DNA from: Burkholderiales bacterium PBB6
GTDB taxonomy: Bacteria > Pseudomonadota > Gammaproteobacteria > Burkholderiales > Burkholderiaceae_C
Reading direction: 5' to 3'
NCBI GenBank assembly: GCA_002255925.1
Contig: NKIH01000005.1
Coordinates: 342,709 to 406,708 of the forward strand
DNA: 64,000 bases
How positions within the stretch are numbered: position 1 is the stretch's first letter; each line of letters begins with the position of its first letter. Both the position numbers and the translations under genes were made by a program. The notes under the pieces are model-generated. The model was not told the origin of the DNA and did not search any database. It worked only from the letters and a program-made list of their open reading frames with translations. Shown here one piece after another: positions 51,409 through 59,991 of this stretch.

Positions 51409-51501
51409 AGATCGTCTCCTTGCAGGGCGGCCAGGGGTCGGTGAAGACCGCGTTGACCCGGACGGCGGACAGGCGTCTGCCGTGCACGGATCGAATAATG
51501 T

Positions 51502-51515
51502 ACGAACTGGTTAGT
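51502..51515. promoter_or_regulatory. Candidate TetR-type operator before the TRAP-quinate operon
   Basis: ACGAAC (51502-51507), TG, and GTTAGT (51510-51515) form an imperfect inverted repeat of the kind bound by TetR-family repressors (ACNAAC-N2-GTTNGT). It lies about 95 bp upstream of dctQ and 60 bp after the TetR gene ends, in an AT-rich patch that could hold the promoter. Confidence 0.5.
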
Positions 51516-51576
51516 TTTATCCTCGGTAAAAACCCTTGTGGCCGCTTGACGGGCTCGTCAGGTCACCGAAGGAAGC

Positions 51577-52317
51577 TCAAGCGCGGAGGAAACGCACCAC
51601 CATGTCGACCACGCTGGCGCGGCGCGCCGCCACCGCCTCGGGCGTGTCGAGCGTGCGCTTGAAGATGGCGCCGAAGGTGTGCCGGTTCGCCACGTTAAAG
51701 AAGCTCAGGGCCGAGATCGACATGTGCAGGTCCACCGCGTCCACGTCCGGCCGGAACACCCCCGCCGCCACGCCGCGCTCATACACCTGCTGCACCGCGG
51801 TGATGATGGGCACGTTCAGCGCAATGATGGTGCTGGAGCGGCTGATGAACTCGCCCTTGTGCATGTTCTCGTTCATCACGAGGCGGATGAAATCAGGGTT
51901 CGCGAGTTGGTAGTCGAAGGTGAAGCCGACCAGCGTGCGCAGGGCTTCTTCAGGCGGCAGGTCTTCGAGATGCAGGGCCGCCTCGATGCGCCGGATGCGG
52001 CTGTAGGCATCCTCCAGCACCGCGATGTAGAGGCCTTCCTTGCTTTCGAAGTAGTAGTAGATCATCCGCTTGCTGGTGCGGGTCAGCGCGGCGATCTCGT
52101 CGATGCGCGCACCCGCCAGGCCCTTGGCCGCGAACTCCGACGTGGCCACGGCGAGGATGTCGGCCATGGTGCGTTCGGGATCGTTGGTGCGCCCGGGCTC
52201 AGCCTCGTTCTCAGGCACCGCCACTTTGGGCGGGCGACCTCGGCGCGCGGGCACCTTCACGGCGGCCGTGGCGATCTGGGCAGCCGCTTTGCCGGCCTTT
52301 TGTACTGGTTCGTTCAT
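51577..52317 (-). CDS. TetR/AcrR family transcriptional regulator
   Basis: The 246-residue protein starts at the ATG at 52317 (MNEPVQK). A 45-residue basic, Ala/Pro-rich tail containing the AT-hook-like PARRGRPPK precedes the TetR helix-turn-helix (MADILAVATSEFAAKGLAGARIDEIAALTRTSKRMIYYYFESKEGLY). The C-terminal ligand domain begins at about residue 115. It is transcribed toward the TRAP-quinate operon and is its likely repressor, with quinate, shikimate or protocatechuate as possible inducer. Confidence 0.9.
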   Translation of the reverse strand: MNEPVQKAGKAAAQIATAAVKVPARRGRPPKVAVPENEAEPGRTNDPERTMADILAVATSEFAAKGLAGARIDEIAALTRTSKRMIYYYFESKEGLYIAVLEDAYSRIRRIEAALHLEDLPPEEALRTLVGFTFDYQLANPDFIRLVMNENMHKGEFISRSSTIIALNVPIITAVQQVYERGVAAGVFRPDVDAVDLHMSISALSFFNVANRHTFGAIFKRTLDTPEAVAARRASVVDMVVRFLRA

Positions 52318-52433
52318 TGCGAGCGCAAGCATACGGCAGGAAGGCGGCGCATGAGCGTTGCGACGGTTGGCGCAGCGTTCAAACACTGTTGGCGTGCCTT
52401 GGCCACAGCCCGCAACACGCACAATGCCGGCCC

Positions 52434-53630
52434 ATGGAAAGTTCAAACGTCGCCGCCACTTCAACGCGCCTGCCTGGCCTCGACACCCTGCGCGCGCTGG
52501 CCATCCTGCTGGTCTTCGCGTACCACTATCAAGGCTTCGTCAGCGGCGAGGCGACGTTCGGCCTGGCCAGCGAGCTCGGCTGGACCGGGGTGGATCTTTT
52601 CTTCGTGCTCAGCGGTTACCTGATCGGCCACCAGTTGCTGCGCACCGCTGCCAGCCCGTCGGGGCTGTCGCTGCCGCGCTTCTGGGCGCGCCGGCTGATG
52701 CGCACGGTGCCGGCCTTCTGGGTCGTGCTGGCGCTGTACCTGGTGTTTCCGGCCCTGATGGGCGGACGCGAGCCGCCACCCTGGTGGCGCTTCGTGACGT
52801 TCACACAGAACATCCAGCTGATCCCGGGCACCGCGTTTTCACATGCGTGGTCGCTGTGCATCGAAGAGCAGTTTTATCTGGTGCTGCCGCTGCTGGTCGC
52901 CATCGGCGTAAGGCAGCGTTTGCCGCGCTGGCTGGGCTGGGCGCTGATCGCGGCGGGCACGGTGGCGGCCATGGTGTGGCGCCACCACCTGTGGACGCGT
53001 TACGGCTCCATCGCGGGGGGACAAATCGCCGGCTATTACCCGAACGTCTATTACTCCACCTTGTGCCGGGCGGATGAGTTCCTGCCGGGCGTGGCGATTG
53101 CCATGTTCCGGCACCATCAACCGCTGCTGTGGCAACGCGCACTGGCCCACGGCCAGGCGTGGCTGTTGGCGGGCGTGGTGGCCGTGGGCGCCATGTTCGC
53201 TGCGCTGAACGCGGGCTACTACACCGACGAGGTGGGCTACGGCATGGCCATGACGACTGTGGGCTACTCGCTGATGGCCTGGGCCTGGGCTGTGTTGCTG
53301 ATGGCAGCACTTTGCCCAGGCAGCGCCCTGCACCGCTGGCGGGTGCCGGGCGCTGCGCCCCTGGCGCTGTGGAGCTACTCGATCTACCTCACCCACAAGC
53401 CGCTGGCGCACATCGTCAACAACCTGCTGATGGCGCAAGGCGTGGACCGCACCAGCCTGATCACGGTGGCCGTGGCCAGCCTGGCCAGCCTGCTGGGGGG
53501 ATGGCTGCTGCATGTGCTCGTCGAGCGGCAAGGCCTGATCCTGCGTGACCGCTGGTGGCCTGAGGCACGCACGGGCTTTGCCGCACAGGGCGTGGCACTG
53601 CCCGGTGATAAGCTGGGTTCCACTTCCTGA
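52434..53630 (+). CDS. Acyltransferase family 3 membrane protein (OafA/YrhL-like)
   Basis: The 398-residue protein starts at the ATG at 52434. It has about ten hydrophobic segments and the family motifs: GLDTLRALAILLVFAYHYQG with the catalytic histidine, GWTGVDLFFVLSGYLIG, and FSHAWSLCIEEQFYLVLP. Such proteins O-acylate sugars of lipopolysaccharide, exopolysaccharide or other envelope glycans. No polysaccharide genes are adjacent, so its substrate is unknown. It is divergent from the TetR gene. Confidence 0.9.
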   Translation: MESSNVAATSTRLPGLDTLRALAILLVFAYHYQGFVSGEATFGLASELGWTGVDLFFVLSGYLIGHQLLRTAASPSGLSLPRFWARRLMRTVPAFWVVLALYLVFPALMGGREPPPWWRFVTFTQNIQLIPGTAFSHAWSLCIEEQFYLVLPLLVAIGVRQRLPRWLGWALIAAGTVAAMVWRHHLWTRYGSIAGGQIAGYYPNVYYSTLCRADEFLPGVAIAMFRHHQPLLWQRALAHGQAWLLAGVVAVGAMFAALNAGYYTDEVGYGMAMTTVGYSLMAWAWAVLLMAALCPGSALHRWRVPGAAPLALWSYSIYLTHKPLAHIVNNLLMAQGVDRTSLITVAVASLASLLGGWLLHVLVERQGLILRDRWWPEARTGFAAQGVALPGDKLGSTS

Positions 53631-53649
53631 ACATTGGCAAACCACCCCC

Positions 53650-54174
53650 ATGGCCATCTACCAACTGGGCGAAGACGCCCCCGATGTCGCAGACAACGCC
53701 TATGTGGCCGCCGAGGCCACGCTGATCGGCAAGGTCACGCTGGAGTCGCAGTCCAGCGTGTGGGCGAATGTGGTGATCCGCGGTGACAACGAACGCATCA
53801 CCGTGGGCAAGCAGAGCAACATCCAGGAAGGCTCGGTGCTGCACACCGACCACGGGTTCCCGATGCAGATCGGCCCGCGCGTGACGGTGGGGCACCAGGC
53901 CATGCTGCACGGTTGCACCATCGGCGAAGGCTCGCTGATCGGCATCCAGGCCGTGGTGCTGAACGGCGCGGTGATTGGCAAGCACTGCCTGGTGGGCGCC
54001 GGCGCCATCGTCACCGAGCGCAAGGTGTTCCCTGACCGCTCATTGATTCTGGGCGCGCCCGCCAAGGTGGTGCGAGAGCTGACCGACGAAGACGTGGCCC
54101 GGCTGGAAGCCAGCGCCAAGTCTTATGCGCAGCGCGCCGAGATGTTCCGCACCCAGCTGCGCCGCGTCGACTGA
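53650..54174 (+). CDS. Gamma carbonic anhydrase-like hexapeptide-repeat protein
   Basis: The 174-residue protein is a left-handed beta-helix of the gamma-carbonic anhydrase/PaaY group. Expected metal ligands appear in SVLHTDHGFP and TVGHQAMLHGCTIG. The N-terminal strand signature SSVWANVVIRGDNERITVG and the C-terminal helix (EDVARLEASAKSYAQRAEMFR) are typical. Many members have no proven carbonic anhydrase activity. It begins 19 bp after the acyltransferase gene and may be cotranscribed. Confidence 0.9.
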   Translation: MAIYQLGEDAPDVADNAYVAAEATLIGKVTLESQSSVWANVVIRGDNERITVGKQSNIQEGSVLHTDHGFPMQIGPRVTVGHQAMLHGCTIGEGSLIGIQAVVLNGAVIGKHCLVGAGAIVTERKVFPDRSLILGAPAKVVRELTDEDVARLEASAKSYAQRAEMFRTQLRRVD

Positions 54175-54204
54175 GGATTCAGCCGGCCGCGACCAGCCGT
54201 TGCG

Positions 54205-54798
54205 TCACTCCGCAGCGTCGAACTGCGTGGCGTTCTTGCCCTTGAACTGCGCGTAGAACGCCTTGATCTGCGCCATGTCGCGCTCGATGTCGCCACTCGG
54301 GTAGAACAGCGGCCCGAGGCCCACCCGCTTCTGCGCGTAGTCCATGTAGGCCATCTGGATCGGCACTTGCGCCGTCAAGGCGATGTAGTAGAAGCCGGTC
54401 TTCCAGGTTCGCACCTTGCTGCGCGTGCCTTCCGGCGGCACGATGAGCTGCACCGGGCCGTCGGCCTGCTGCAGCGCCTCGGCAGACGCCGCCACCAGGT
54501 TGTTCGAGCGCTCGCGGTTCACCGCGATGCCGCCCAACCAGCGCATGACCGGCCCGAACGGCGGCTTGAAGATCTGCGCCTTGCCCATCCAGTACGGATG
54601 CAGGCCAAACACGAAACCCGCCATCAGCGTGTACGGCAAGTCCCAGTTGCTGGTGTGCGGCGCCGCGATCAGCACGCAACGGCTGGCTTCGGGCCTCAAG
54701 GCGCCCTCGGTCTTCCAGCCGGTGATTTTCAGGAAAGCGATGGAACCCCAGCGAAGCAGTGTGTTCACCACCGGGGTGTCAAAAACGGTGTGATGCAT
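54205..54798 (-). CDS. 1-Acylglycerol-3-phosphate acyltransferase-like (PlsC family) protein
   Basis: The 197-residue protein begins at the ATG at 54798 (MHHTVFDTPVV), with a GTG 24 bp upstream as an alternative. It carries the acyltransferase HX4D motif in PHTSNWDLPY, GGIAVNRERSNN and the phosphate-binding PPEGTRSK. The HX4D box is preceded by Pro in place of the usual Asn, and the protein is shorter than PlsC of E. coli (about 245 residues), so it may act on a different lipid. It is convergent with the gamma-carbonic anhydrase-like gene. Confidence 0.85.
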   Translation of the reverse strand: MHHTVFDTPVVNTLLRWGSIAFLKITGWKTEGALRPEASRCVLIAAPHTSNWDLPYTLMAGFVFGLHPYWMGKAQIFKPPFGPVMRWLGGIAVNRERSNNLVAASAEALQQADGPVQLIVPPEGTRSKVRTWKTGFYYIALTAQVPIQMAYMDYAQKRVGLGPLFYPSGDIERDMAQIKAFYAQFKGKNATQFDAAE

Positions 54799-55029
54799 GG
54801 GGGCGAAGCATACCCACACCACCTGACAACCGAGGCTTAACCAGTAGCCACCTGCCTAGACAAGTCGCTTAAGATGTCACGCATGACGACAACCGTGTAC
54901 CAGCTGGTCATTGGGGATCACCTCGCTCGAAGCGTGCGTGGCAAGCCCTGCGCACCGCCGGTCGCGGGCATGGACCTTCGCTGATCTCTTTCGCTTTTCC
55001 ATGTCTGCAATTTGCACAGGAGCCTTGTC

Positions 55030-56106
55030 ATGGCCGATCTGTTTGACAACCCCATGGGTCTCATGGGGTTCGAGTTCGTCGAATTCGCTTCCCCCACCCC
55101 CGGCACGCTGGAACCCATCTTCGAGATGATGGGCTTCTCGCTGGTAGCGCGTCACCGTTCCAAGAACGTGCTGCTCTACCGCCAGGGCGAGATCAACTTC
55201 ATCATCAACAACGAGCCCAAGAGCTTCGCCGGCTACTTCGCCGCCGAGCACGGCCCATCCGCCTGCGGCATGGCCTTCCGGGTGCGTGATTCGCACCAGG
55301 CCTATGCCCGCGCACTGGAGCTGGGTGCCCAACCCATCGACATTCCCACCGGCCCGATGGAGCTGCGCCTGCCGGCCATCAAAGGCATCGGCGGTGCGCC
55401 GCTCTACCTGATCGACCGGTTCGAGGAAGGCAGGTCGATCTATGACATCGACTTCGAATTCCTGCCCGGCATCGACCGCCACCCCGTCGGCCACGGCCTG
55501 CAACTCATCGACCACCTGACACACAACGTCTACCGCGGTCGCATGGCGTTCTGGGCGGCGTTCTACGAGCGGCTGTTCAACTTCCGCGAGATTCGCTACT
55601 TCGACATCCAGGGCGAATACACCGGCCTGACCAGCAAGGCGATGACCGCGCCTGACGGCAAGATCCGCATCCCGCTGAACGAGGAATCCAAGAAGGGCTC
55701 CGGCCAGATCGAGGAATTCCTGATGCAGTTCAACGGCGAAGGCATCCAGCACATCGCCATGTTGTGCGACGACCTGCCCGCCACCATCGACAAACTGGCG
55801 ATGGCCGGCGTGCCGCTGATGACCGCGCCGAACGACGCCTACTACGAGATGCTCGACGAGCGCCTGCCCGGCCATGGCGAAACCGTGGCTGAGCTGCAGA
55901 CCCGCGGCATCCTGCTCGACGGCAGCACCGCCAACGGGAAGCCGCGCCTGCTGCTGCAGATCTTCTCGGCCACGCTGCTCGGCCCGGTGTTCTTCGAGTT
56001 CATCCAGCGCAAGGGCGACGACGGTTTTGGCGAAGGCAATTTCAAGGCCCTGTTCGAATCGATCGAGCGTGACCAGGTGCGCCGTGGCGTGCTGCAAACC
56101 AGCTGA
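55030..56106 (+). CDS. hppD: 4-Hydroxyphenylpyruvate dioxygenase
   Basis: The 358-residue protein starts at 55030 after ACAGGAG. It keeps the iron facial triad: His in IDHLTHNV (about residue 161), His in GIQHIAM (about 240) and Glu in [10 protein letters not shown] (about 322). It turns 4-hydroxyphenylpyruvate into homogentisate in tyrosine degradation. It leads an operon with a VOC protein and fahA. Homogentisate dioxygenase and maleylacetoacetate isomerase are not in the window. It is a paralogue of the degenerate protein at 46575-47453. Confidence 0.95.
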   Translation: MADLFDNPMGLMGFEFVEFASPTPGTLEPIFEMMGFSLVARHRSKNVLLYRQGEINFIINNEPKSFAGYFAAEHGPSACGMAFRVRDSHQAYARALELGAQPIDIPTGPMELRLPAIKGIGGAPLYLIDRFEEGRSIYDIDFEFLPGIDRHPVGHGLQLIDHLTHNVYRGRMAFWAAFYERLFNFREIRYFDIQGEYTGLTSKAMTAPDGKIRIPLNEESKKGSGQIEEFLMQFNGEGIQHIAMLCDDLPATIDKLAMAGVPLMTAPNDAYYEMLDERLPGHGETVAELQTRGILLDGSTANGKPRLLLQIFSATLLGPVFFEFIQRKGDDGFGEGNFKALFESIERDQVRRGVLQTS

Positions 56107-56117
56107 GGAGCCGGACC

Positions 56118-56669
56118 ATGAAGATCGACCGCATCCACCATGTGGCGTACCGCTGCAAGGACGCCAAGGAAACCGTGCTCTGGTACCAGCGCACGTTGAA
56201 GATGGACTTCGTGCTGGCCATTGCCGAAGACCTGGTGCCGTCCACCAAGGCGCCTGACCCGTACATGCATGTGTTCCTCGATGCAGGCCAGGGCAATGTG
56301 CTGGCCTTCTTCGAGCTGCCGACCCAGCCGCCGATGGGCCGTGACCCGAACACGCCGGAATGGGTGCAGCACATCGCGTTCCGGGTTAAGGACCGCGCCG
56401 AGCTGCTGGCCTTCAAGGCGCACCTGGAAGCCGAAGGCATTGACGTGCTCGGTGTGACCGACCACGGCATCTTCCACTCCATCTATTTCTTCGACCCCAA
56501 CGGCCACCGGCTGGAGCTCTCGTGCCCGGACCCCACCGAAGCCGAGCAGCTCAAGCAGCTCGATGCGGTGAAGTGGGCGATGCTGGAAGAGTGGAGCCAG
56601 ACGAAGCGTGCACCCAAGCACGCCGCCTTCCTGCACAGCAAGGAATTTGCCGAAGAGGGCAAAGCCTGA
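56118..56669 (+). CDS. VOC family (glyoxalase/dioxygenase-like) protein in the tyrosine operon
   Basis: The 183-residue protein has the VOC fold: KIDRIHHVAYRCKDAKET at the N-terminus, and likely metal ligands in HHVAY, AFFELP, WVQHIAFRV and NGHRLELS. Beyond the fold I cannot assign a substrate. Its position between hppD and fahA, 11 bp after the former and sharing a base with the start of the latter, implies a role in aromatic catabolism or in handling a side product. The C-terminal 40 residues form a helical tail. Confidence 0.83.
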   Translation: MKIDRIHHVAYRCKDAKETVLWYQRTLKMDFVLAIAEDLVPSTKAPDPYMHVFLDAGQGNVLAFFELPTQPPMGRDPNTPEWVQHIAFRVKDRAELLAFKAHLEAEGIDVLGVTDHGIFHSIYFFDPNGHRLELSCPDPTEAEQLKQLDAVKWAMLEEWSQTKRAPKHAAFLHSKEFAEEGKA

Positions 56670-57970
56670 TGAGCGCCACTTACGCGATCGACCACACCCA
56701 CGACCCGGCCGCCACCAGCTGGGTGGGCAGCGCCAACCAACCCGGCAGCGCCTTCCCGCTGCAGAACCTGCCGTTTGGCCGCTTCAGGCTGGCGGGCAGT
56801 GGTGGTGAATGTCACAACGGCGACTGGCGCCTCGGCATCGCCATTGGCGACCAGGTGCTGTGCCTGCGCACCGCCGGCCTGGTGGACCACGCAGACATGC
56901 ACCGCCTGATGGCGCAAGCCCCGGCGGCACGGCAAGCGCTGCGCCATGCGCTGTTCGACGGCCTGAAAACCGGCTCGGCCAGCCAGGCCGCATGGTCCGC
57001 TGCGCTGATGCCGCAAGCCGATGTGGACATGGGCCTGCCCTGCCCGGTGGGCGACTACACCGACTTCTACACCAGCATCCACCACGCCACCACCGTAGGC
57101 CGACAGTTCCGCCCTGAGCAGCCACTGCTGCCGAACTACGTCTGGGTGCCCATCGGCTACCACGGGCGGGCGTCGTCGGTCATTCCGAGTGGCGTGCCGG
57201 TACGCCGACCCAAGGGCCAGACGCGTCCGGCCGCCGGCAGCGAGCAACCCAACTTCGGGCCGAGCCGCCGCCTGGACCACGAGCTGGAACTGGCGCTGTT
57301 CATCGGCCAGGGCAATGCGCTCGGCGAGCCCATCGGCATCGACCAGGCCGAAGCCCATCTGTTCGGCGTGGCGCTGTTCAATGACTGGAGCGCCCGCGAC
57401 ATCCAGGGTTGGGAATACCAGCCGCTGGGCCCCTTCCTGGCCAAGAACTTCGCCAGCAGCGTGGCCCCGTGGATGGTGACGATGGAAGCGCTGGCCCCGT
57501 TCCGCCAGCCCTTCGTGAGGGACGCCGCACTGCCCGCGCCACTGCCCTACCTGAGCAGCCCGGACACGCTGGCCCACGGCGTCATCAACATCGAGCTGGA
57601 AGTGTGGCTGCAGACAGCGCAGATGCGTGAAGCCGGCCACCCCGGTGACCGCATCAGCCAGTCCAACTACGCCGACGCCTTCTGGACGGCCGCGCAGCTG
57701 GTGACGCACCACACCGTGAACGGCTGCAACCTGCAACCCGGCGATTTGCTGGGCACGGGCACCTTGTCCGGGCCGAAGCCCGAGCAGGCGGCGTCGATGC
57801 TGGAATTAAGCAACGGCGGACAGGCGCCGATCACCTTGAGCACCGGCGAGCAGCGCAGCTTTCTGGAAGACGGCGACAGCGTCATCCTGAGGGGCTGGTG
57901 CAGCCGGCCGGGTGCCGCGCGCATCGGCCTGGGTGAATGCCGGGCCACGGTGCTGCCAGCGCGAGCCTGA
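56669..57970 (+). CDS. fahA: FahA, fumarylacetoacetase
   Basis: The 433-residue protein shares its first base with the previous stop (TGATG). It has the N-terminal FAA domain (residues about 20-120) and the catalytic fold with DYTDFYTSIHHATTVG, YHGRASSVIPSGVPVRRPKGQ, LDHELELALFIG and FNDWSARDIQGWEYQPLGPFL. It hydrolyses fumarylacetoacetate to fumarate and acetoacetate, the last step of tyrosine degradation. It is the final gene of the hppD operon. Confidence 0.95.
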   Translation: MSATYAIDHTHDPAATSWVGSANQPGSAFPLQNLPFGRFRLAGSGGECHNGDWRLGIAIGDQVLCLRTAGLVDHADMHRLMAQAPAARQALRHALFDGLKTGSASQAAWSAALMPQADVDMGLPCPVGDYTDFYTSIHHATTVGRQFRPEQPLLPNYVWVPIGYHGRASSVIPSGVPVRRPKGQTRPAAGSEQPNFGPSRRLDHELELALFIGQGNALGEPIGIDQAEAHLFGVALFNDWSARDIQGWEYQPLGPFLAKNFASSVAPWMVTMEALAPFRQPFVRDAALPAPLPYLSSPDTLAHGVINIELEVWLQTAQMREAGHPGDRISQSNYADAFWTAAQLVTHHTVNGCNLQPGDLLGTGTLSGPKPEQAASMLELSNGGQAPITLSTGEQRSFLEDGDSVILRGWCSRPGAARIGLGECRATVLPARA

Positions 57971-58000
57971 GCTCGGCCCCGCCTCGCCGCCACTGCCAGC

Positions 58001-59914
58001 TCAGGGCAGCTGCGGCGCGGCGGGCACTTGATGGACGCAAGCCGGCCGCTTGACGGCGTACATCGCCTGATCGGCCGCGCGCAGCAACTCCACCGGAGTG
58101 AACTGCGTGCCCAGGAAGGGTTGGATGCCTACGCTGGCCGAACCCTGCAGCAGCAGCTCGCCGATCTGGTGAGGTTGCGCCAGGGCCAGCAAGACCTTGT
58201 CACGCACCATCTGCGCGCCCCGCAGCGCCTGGGTTTCATCGGCACCCAGGCGCTCGCACAGCACCACGAATTCGTCGCCCCCGAGCCGCGCCACCGTGTC
58301 GGCTTCACGCACCGCCGCCTGCAGCCGGCGGCTGACGGAAATCAGCATCTGGTCGCCGACCTCGTGGCCATGGGTGTCATTCACGGGCTTGAAGCGGTCG
58401 AGGTCGATGAACAGCAAGGCGCCCCACTCCGCTTGCCGCTGTCCGTTCTGCTGGGCCCGCTCGAGCCGGTCCATCAGCAGGCGACGGTTGGGCAGGCGGG
58501 TCAAGGCGTCGGTGAAGGCGAGCGTGCGGATCTGCTCCTCGAGCATCTTCTGGCGGGTGATGTCCCGCGCGATCTTCGAGGCTGCCACCAGTTGCCCCTG
58601 CCCATCACGCACCGGCGAAATCGAGACCGAAATGGCCACCGTGCTGCCGTCCTTGCGCAGACGGCGGGTATCGAAAGCCTCCACACGCTCGCCGCGCTGC
58701 AAGCGCTGCAGGATGTGCGCTTCTTCATCCAGCAAGTCCGGCGGGAACAGGCGGAGCAAGGGCTGCCCGATCATCTCTTCAGCGGTCCAGCCGAAAATGG
58801 CCTCGGCGCCCGTGTTCCAGCTGAGCACACGCCCGTCCAGGCTCTTGCTGATGATCGCGTCGTGCGACGACTCCACGATGGCCTCATAGCGCCGCTGCAC
58901 CGCATCAAGTTGCCGCTTCGAGGAGCGGTACAGCTGCAGCGCCGCGTACGCTGCAACGAGCAGGGTGGTCGCCGCCACCAGCAACAGGCTGGTATCGAGC
59001 AAGTTCCAGCCGCTTGGAAAATCGCTCTCCGGCAGGCCCACCAGCACCAGCAAGGGCAAGCCTGCCACCTTGCGATAGGCATTGATGCGAGGAACACCAT
59101 CGACCACCGTGGTGGCCACGAATTCACCCGAGTCGGGTGAGGCCGCCAGCGCCGCACGCAACTGCGGCGAAACTTCCTTGCTGCCGACCACGCCACGGCC
59201 ATTCGCAGGCCAAGGGTGCCGGTAGATCATCGACAGATCCGCAGCCCGCAGCGTGGCTGCACCGCGTTCGCCAAGGTTCAGGGTGGTGAAGACAGCCGCG
59301 AAGGCATCCGTGGACAGATCGGCACTGACCATGCCCAGAAACTCGCCCGACTCATTGCGCAAGCCCCGACTCAGGCGCAGCACCCACCGCACCTCACCAT
59401 CCACGGTTTCCTGTACCGGACCGCGCACGATGAGCCCGGATTTGGGCAAGGCCCGGGCTTGCTGGAAGTCATCGCGAGCCGCGATGTTGTCGCCCTGCTC
59501 GTCTCCGATGAGCACTTCGCCGCTCACATCCGCCACGCACAGCGACAGCAAGGCCGGCATCAAGGCCCGGTAGCCCTCCAGCCCGGGCAAGGCGGCCAAT
59601 TCAGAGTGCTCTCGGAATGCCCGTGCGACCTGGCCGGAGGACGTCGTTCGGGCGTCTGCGCGGGGCGGCAGGTGGTAGTGCAAGGCCACGGTGCGCAGCA
59701 ACACGTCCGCCTGGCTGATCACGTCGACGACGTGGGCTTCCAGCAGGCGCACGATGGTCTGGGTGGCCAGGGTGGCGCGCTCACGCTGGCGGCCCCGCTC
59801 TTGCCAGATGGCGACTGCGGCCAGGGATATCAGCAGCGTCGCCAGCAGTGCGACGCCCACCGCATAGGGCAGCCAATCTCTCAAACGTTTGGAAAACGGA
59901 GAAGGCCAACGCAT
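58001..59914 (-). CDS. Membrane Cache-PAS-GGDEF diguanylate cyclase
   Basis: I choose the ATG at 59914 because GAGGG lies six bases upstream; an ATG at 59929 is possible. The 637-residue protein has a transmembrane helix at the N-terminus (VGVALLATLLISLAAVAIW), a periplasmic dCache sensor (about 45-285), a second helix (TSLLLVAATTLLVAAYAALQLY), a PAS domain (about 335-450) and a GGDEF domain (about 455-630). The active-site motif is intact (RLGGDEFVVL), so it should make cyclic di-GMP. I see no RxxD inhibitory site just before GGDEF. Confidence 0.92.
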   Translation of the reverse strand: MRWPSPFSKRLRDWLPYAVGVALLATLLISLAAVAIWQERGRQRERATLATQTIVRLLEAHVVDVISQADVLLRTVALHYHLPPRADARTTSSGQVARAFREHSELAALPGLEGYRALMPALLSLCVADVSGEVLIGDEQGDNIAARDDFQQARALPKSGLIVRGPVQETVDGEVRWVLRLSRGLRNESGEFLGMVSADLSTDAFAAVFTTLNLGERGAATLRAADLSMIYRHPWPANGRGVVGSKEVSPQLRAALAASPDSGEFVATTVVDGVPRINAYRKVAGLPLLVLVGLPESDFPSGWNLLDTSLLLVAATTLLVAAYAALQLYRSSKRQLDAVQRRYEAIVESSHDAIISKSLDGRVLSWNTGAEAIFGWTAEEMIGQPLLRLFPPDLLDEEAHILQRLQRGERVEAFDTRRLRKDGSTVAISVSISPVRDGQGQLVAASKIARDITRQKMLEEQIRTLAFTDALTRLPNRRLLMDRLERAQQNGQRQAEWGALLFIDLDRFKPVNDTHGHEVGDQMLISVSRRLQAAVREADTVARLGGDEFVVLCERLGADETQALRGAQMVRDKVLLALAQPHQIGELLLQGSASVGIQPFLGTQFTPVELLRAADQAMYAVKRPACVHQVPAAPQLP

Positions 59915-59991
59915 CCAGATCCCTCGCATTGGCGCGCACTGGTGGCGCGCTCAAGCTGTTGACTATCTCAGAAATACCGAGGCAGCAACAG

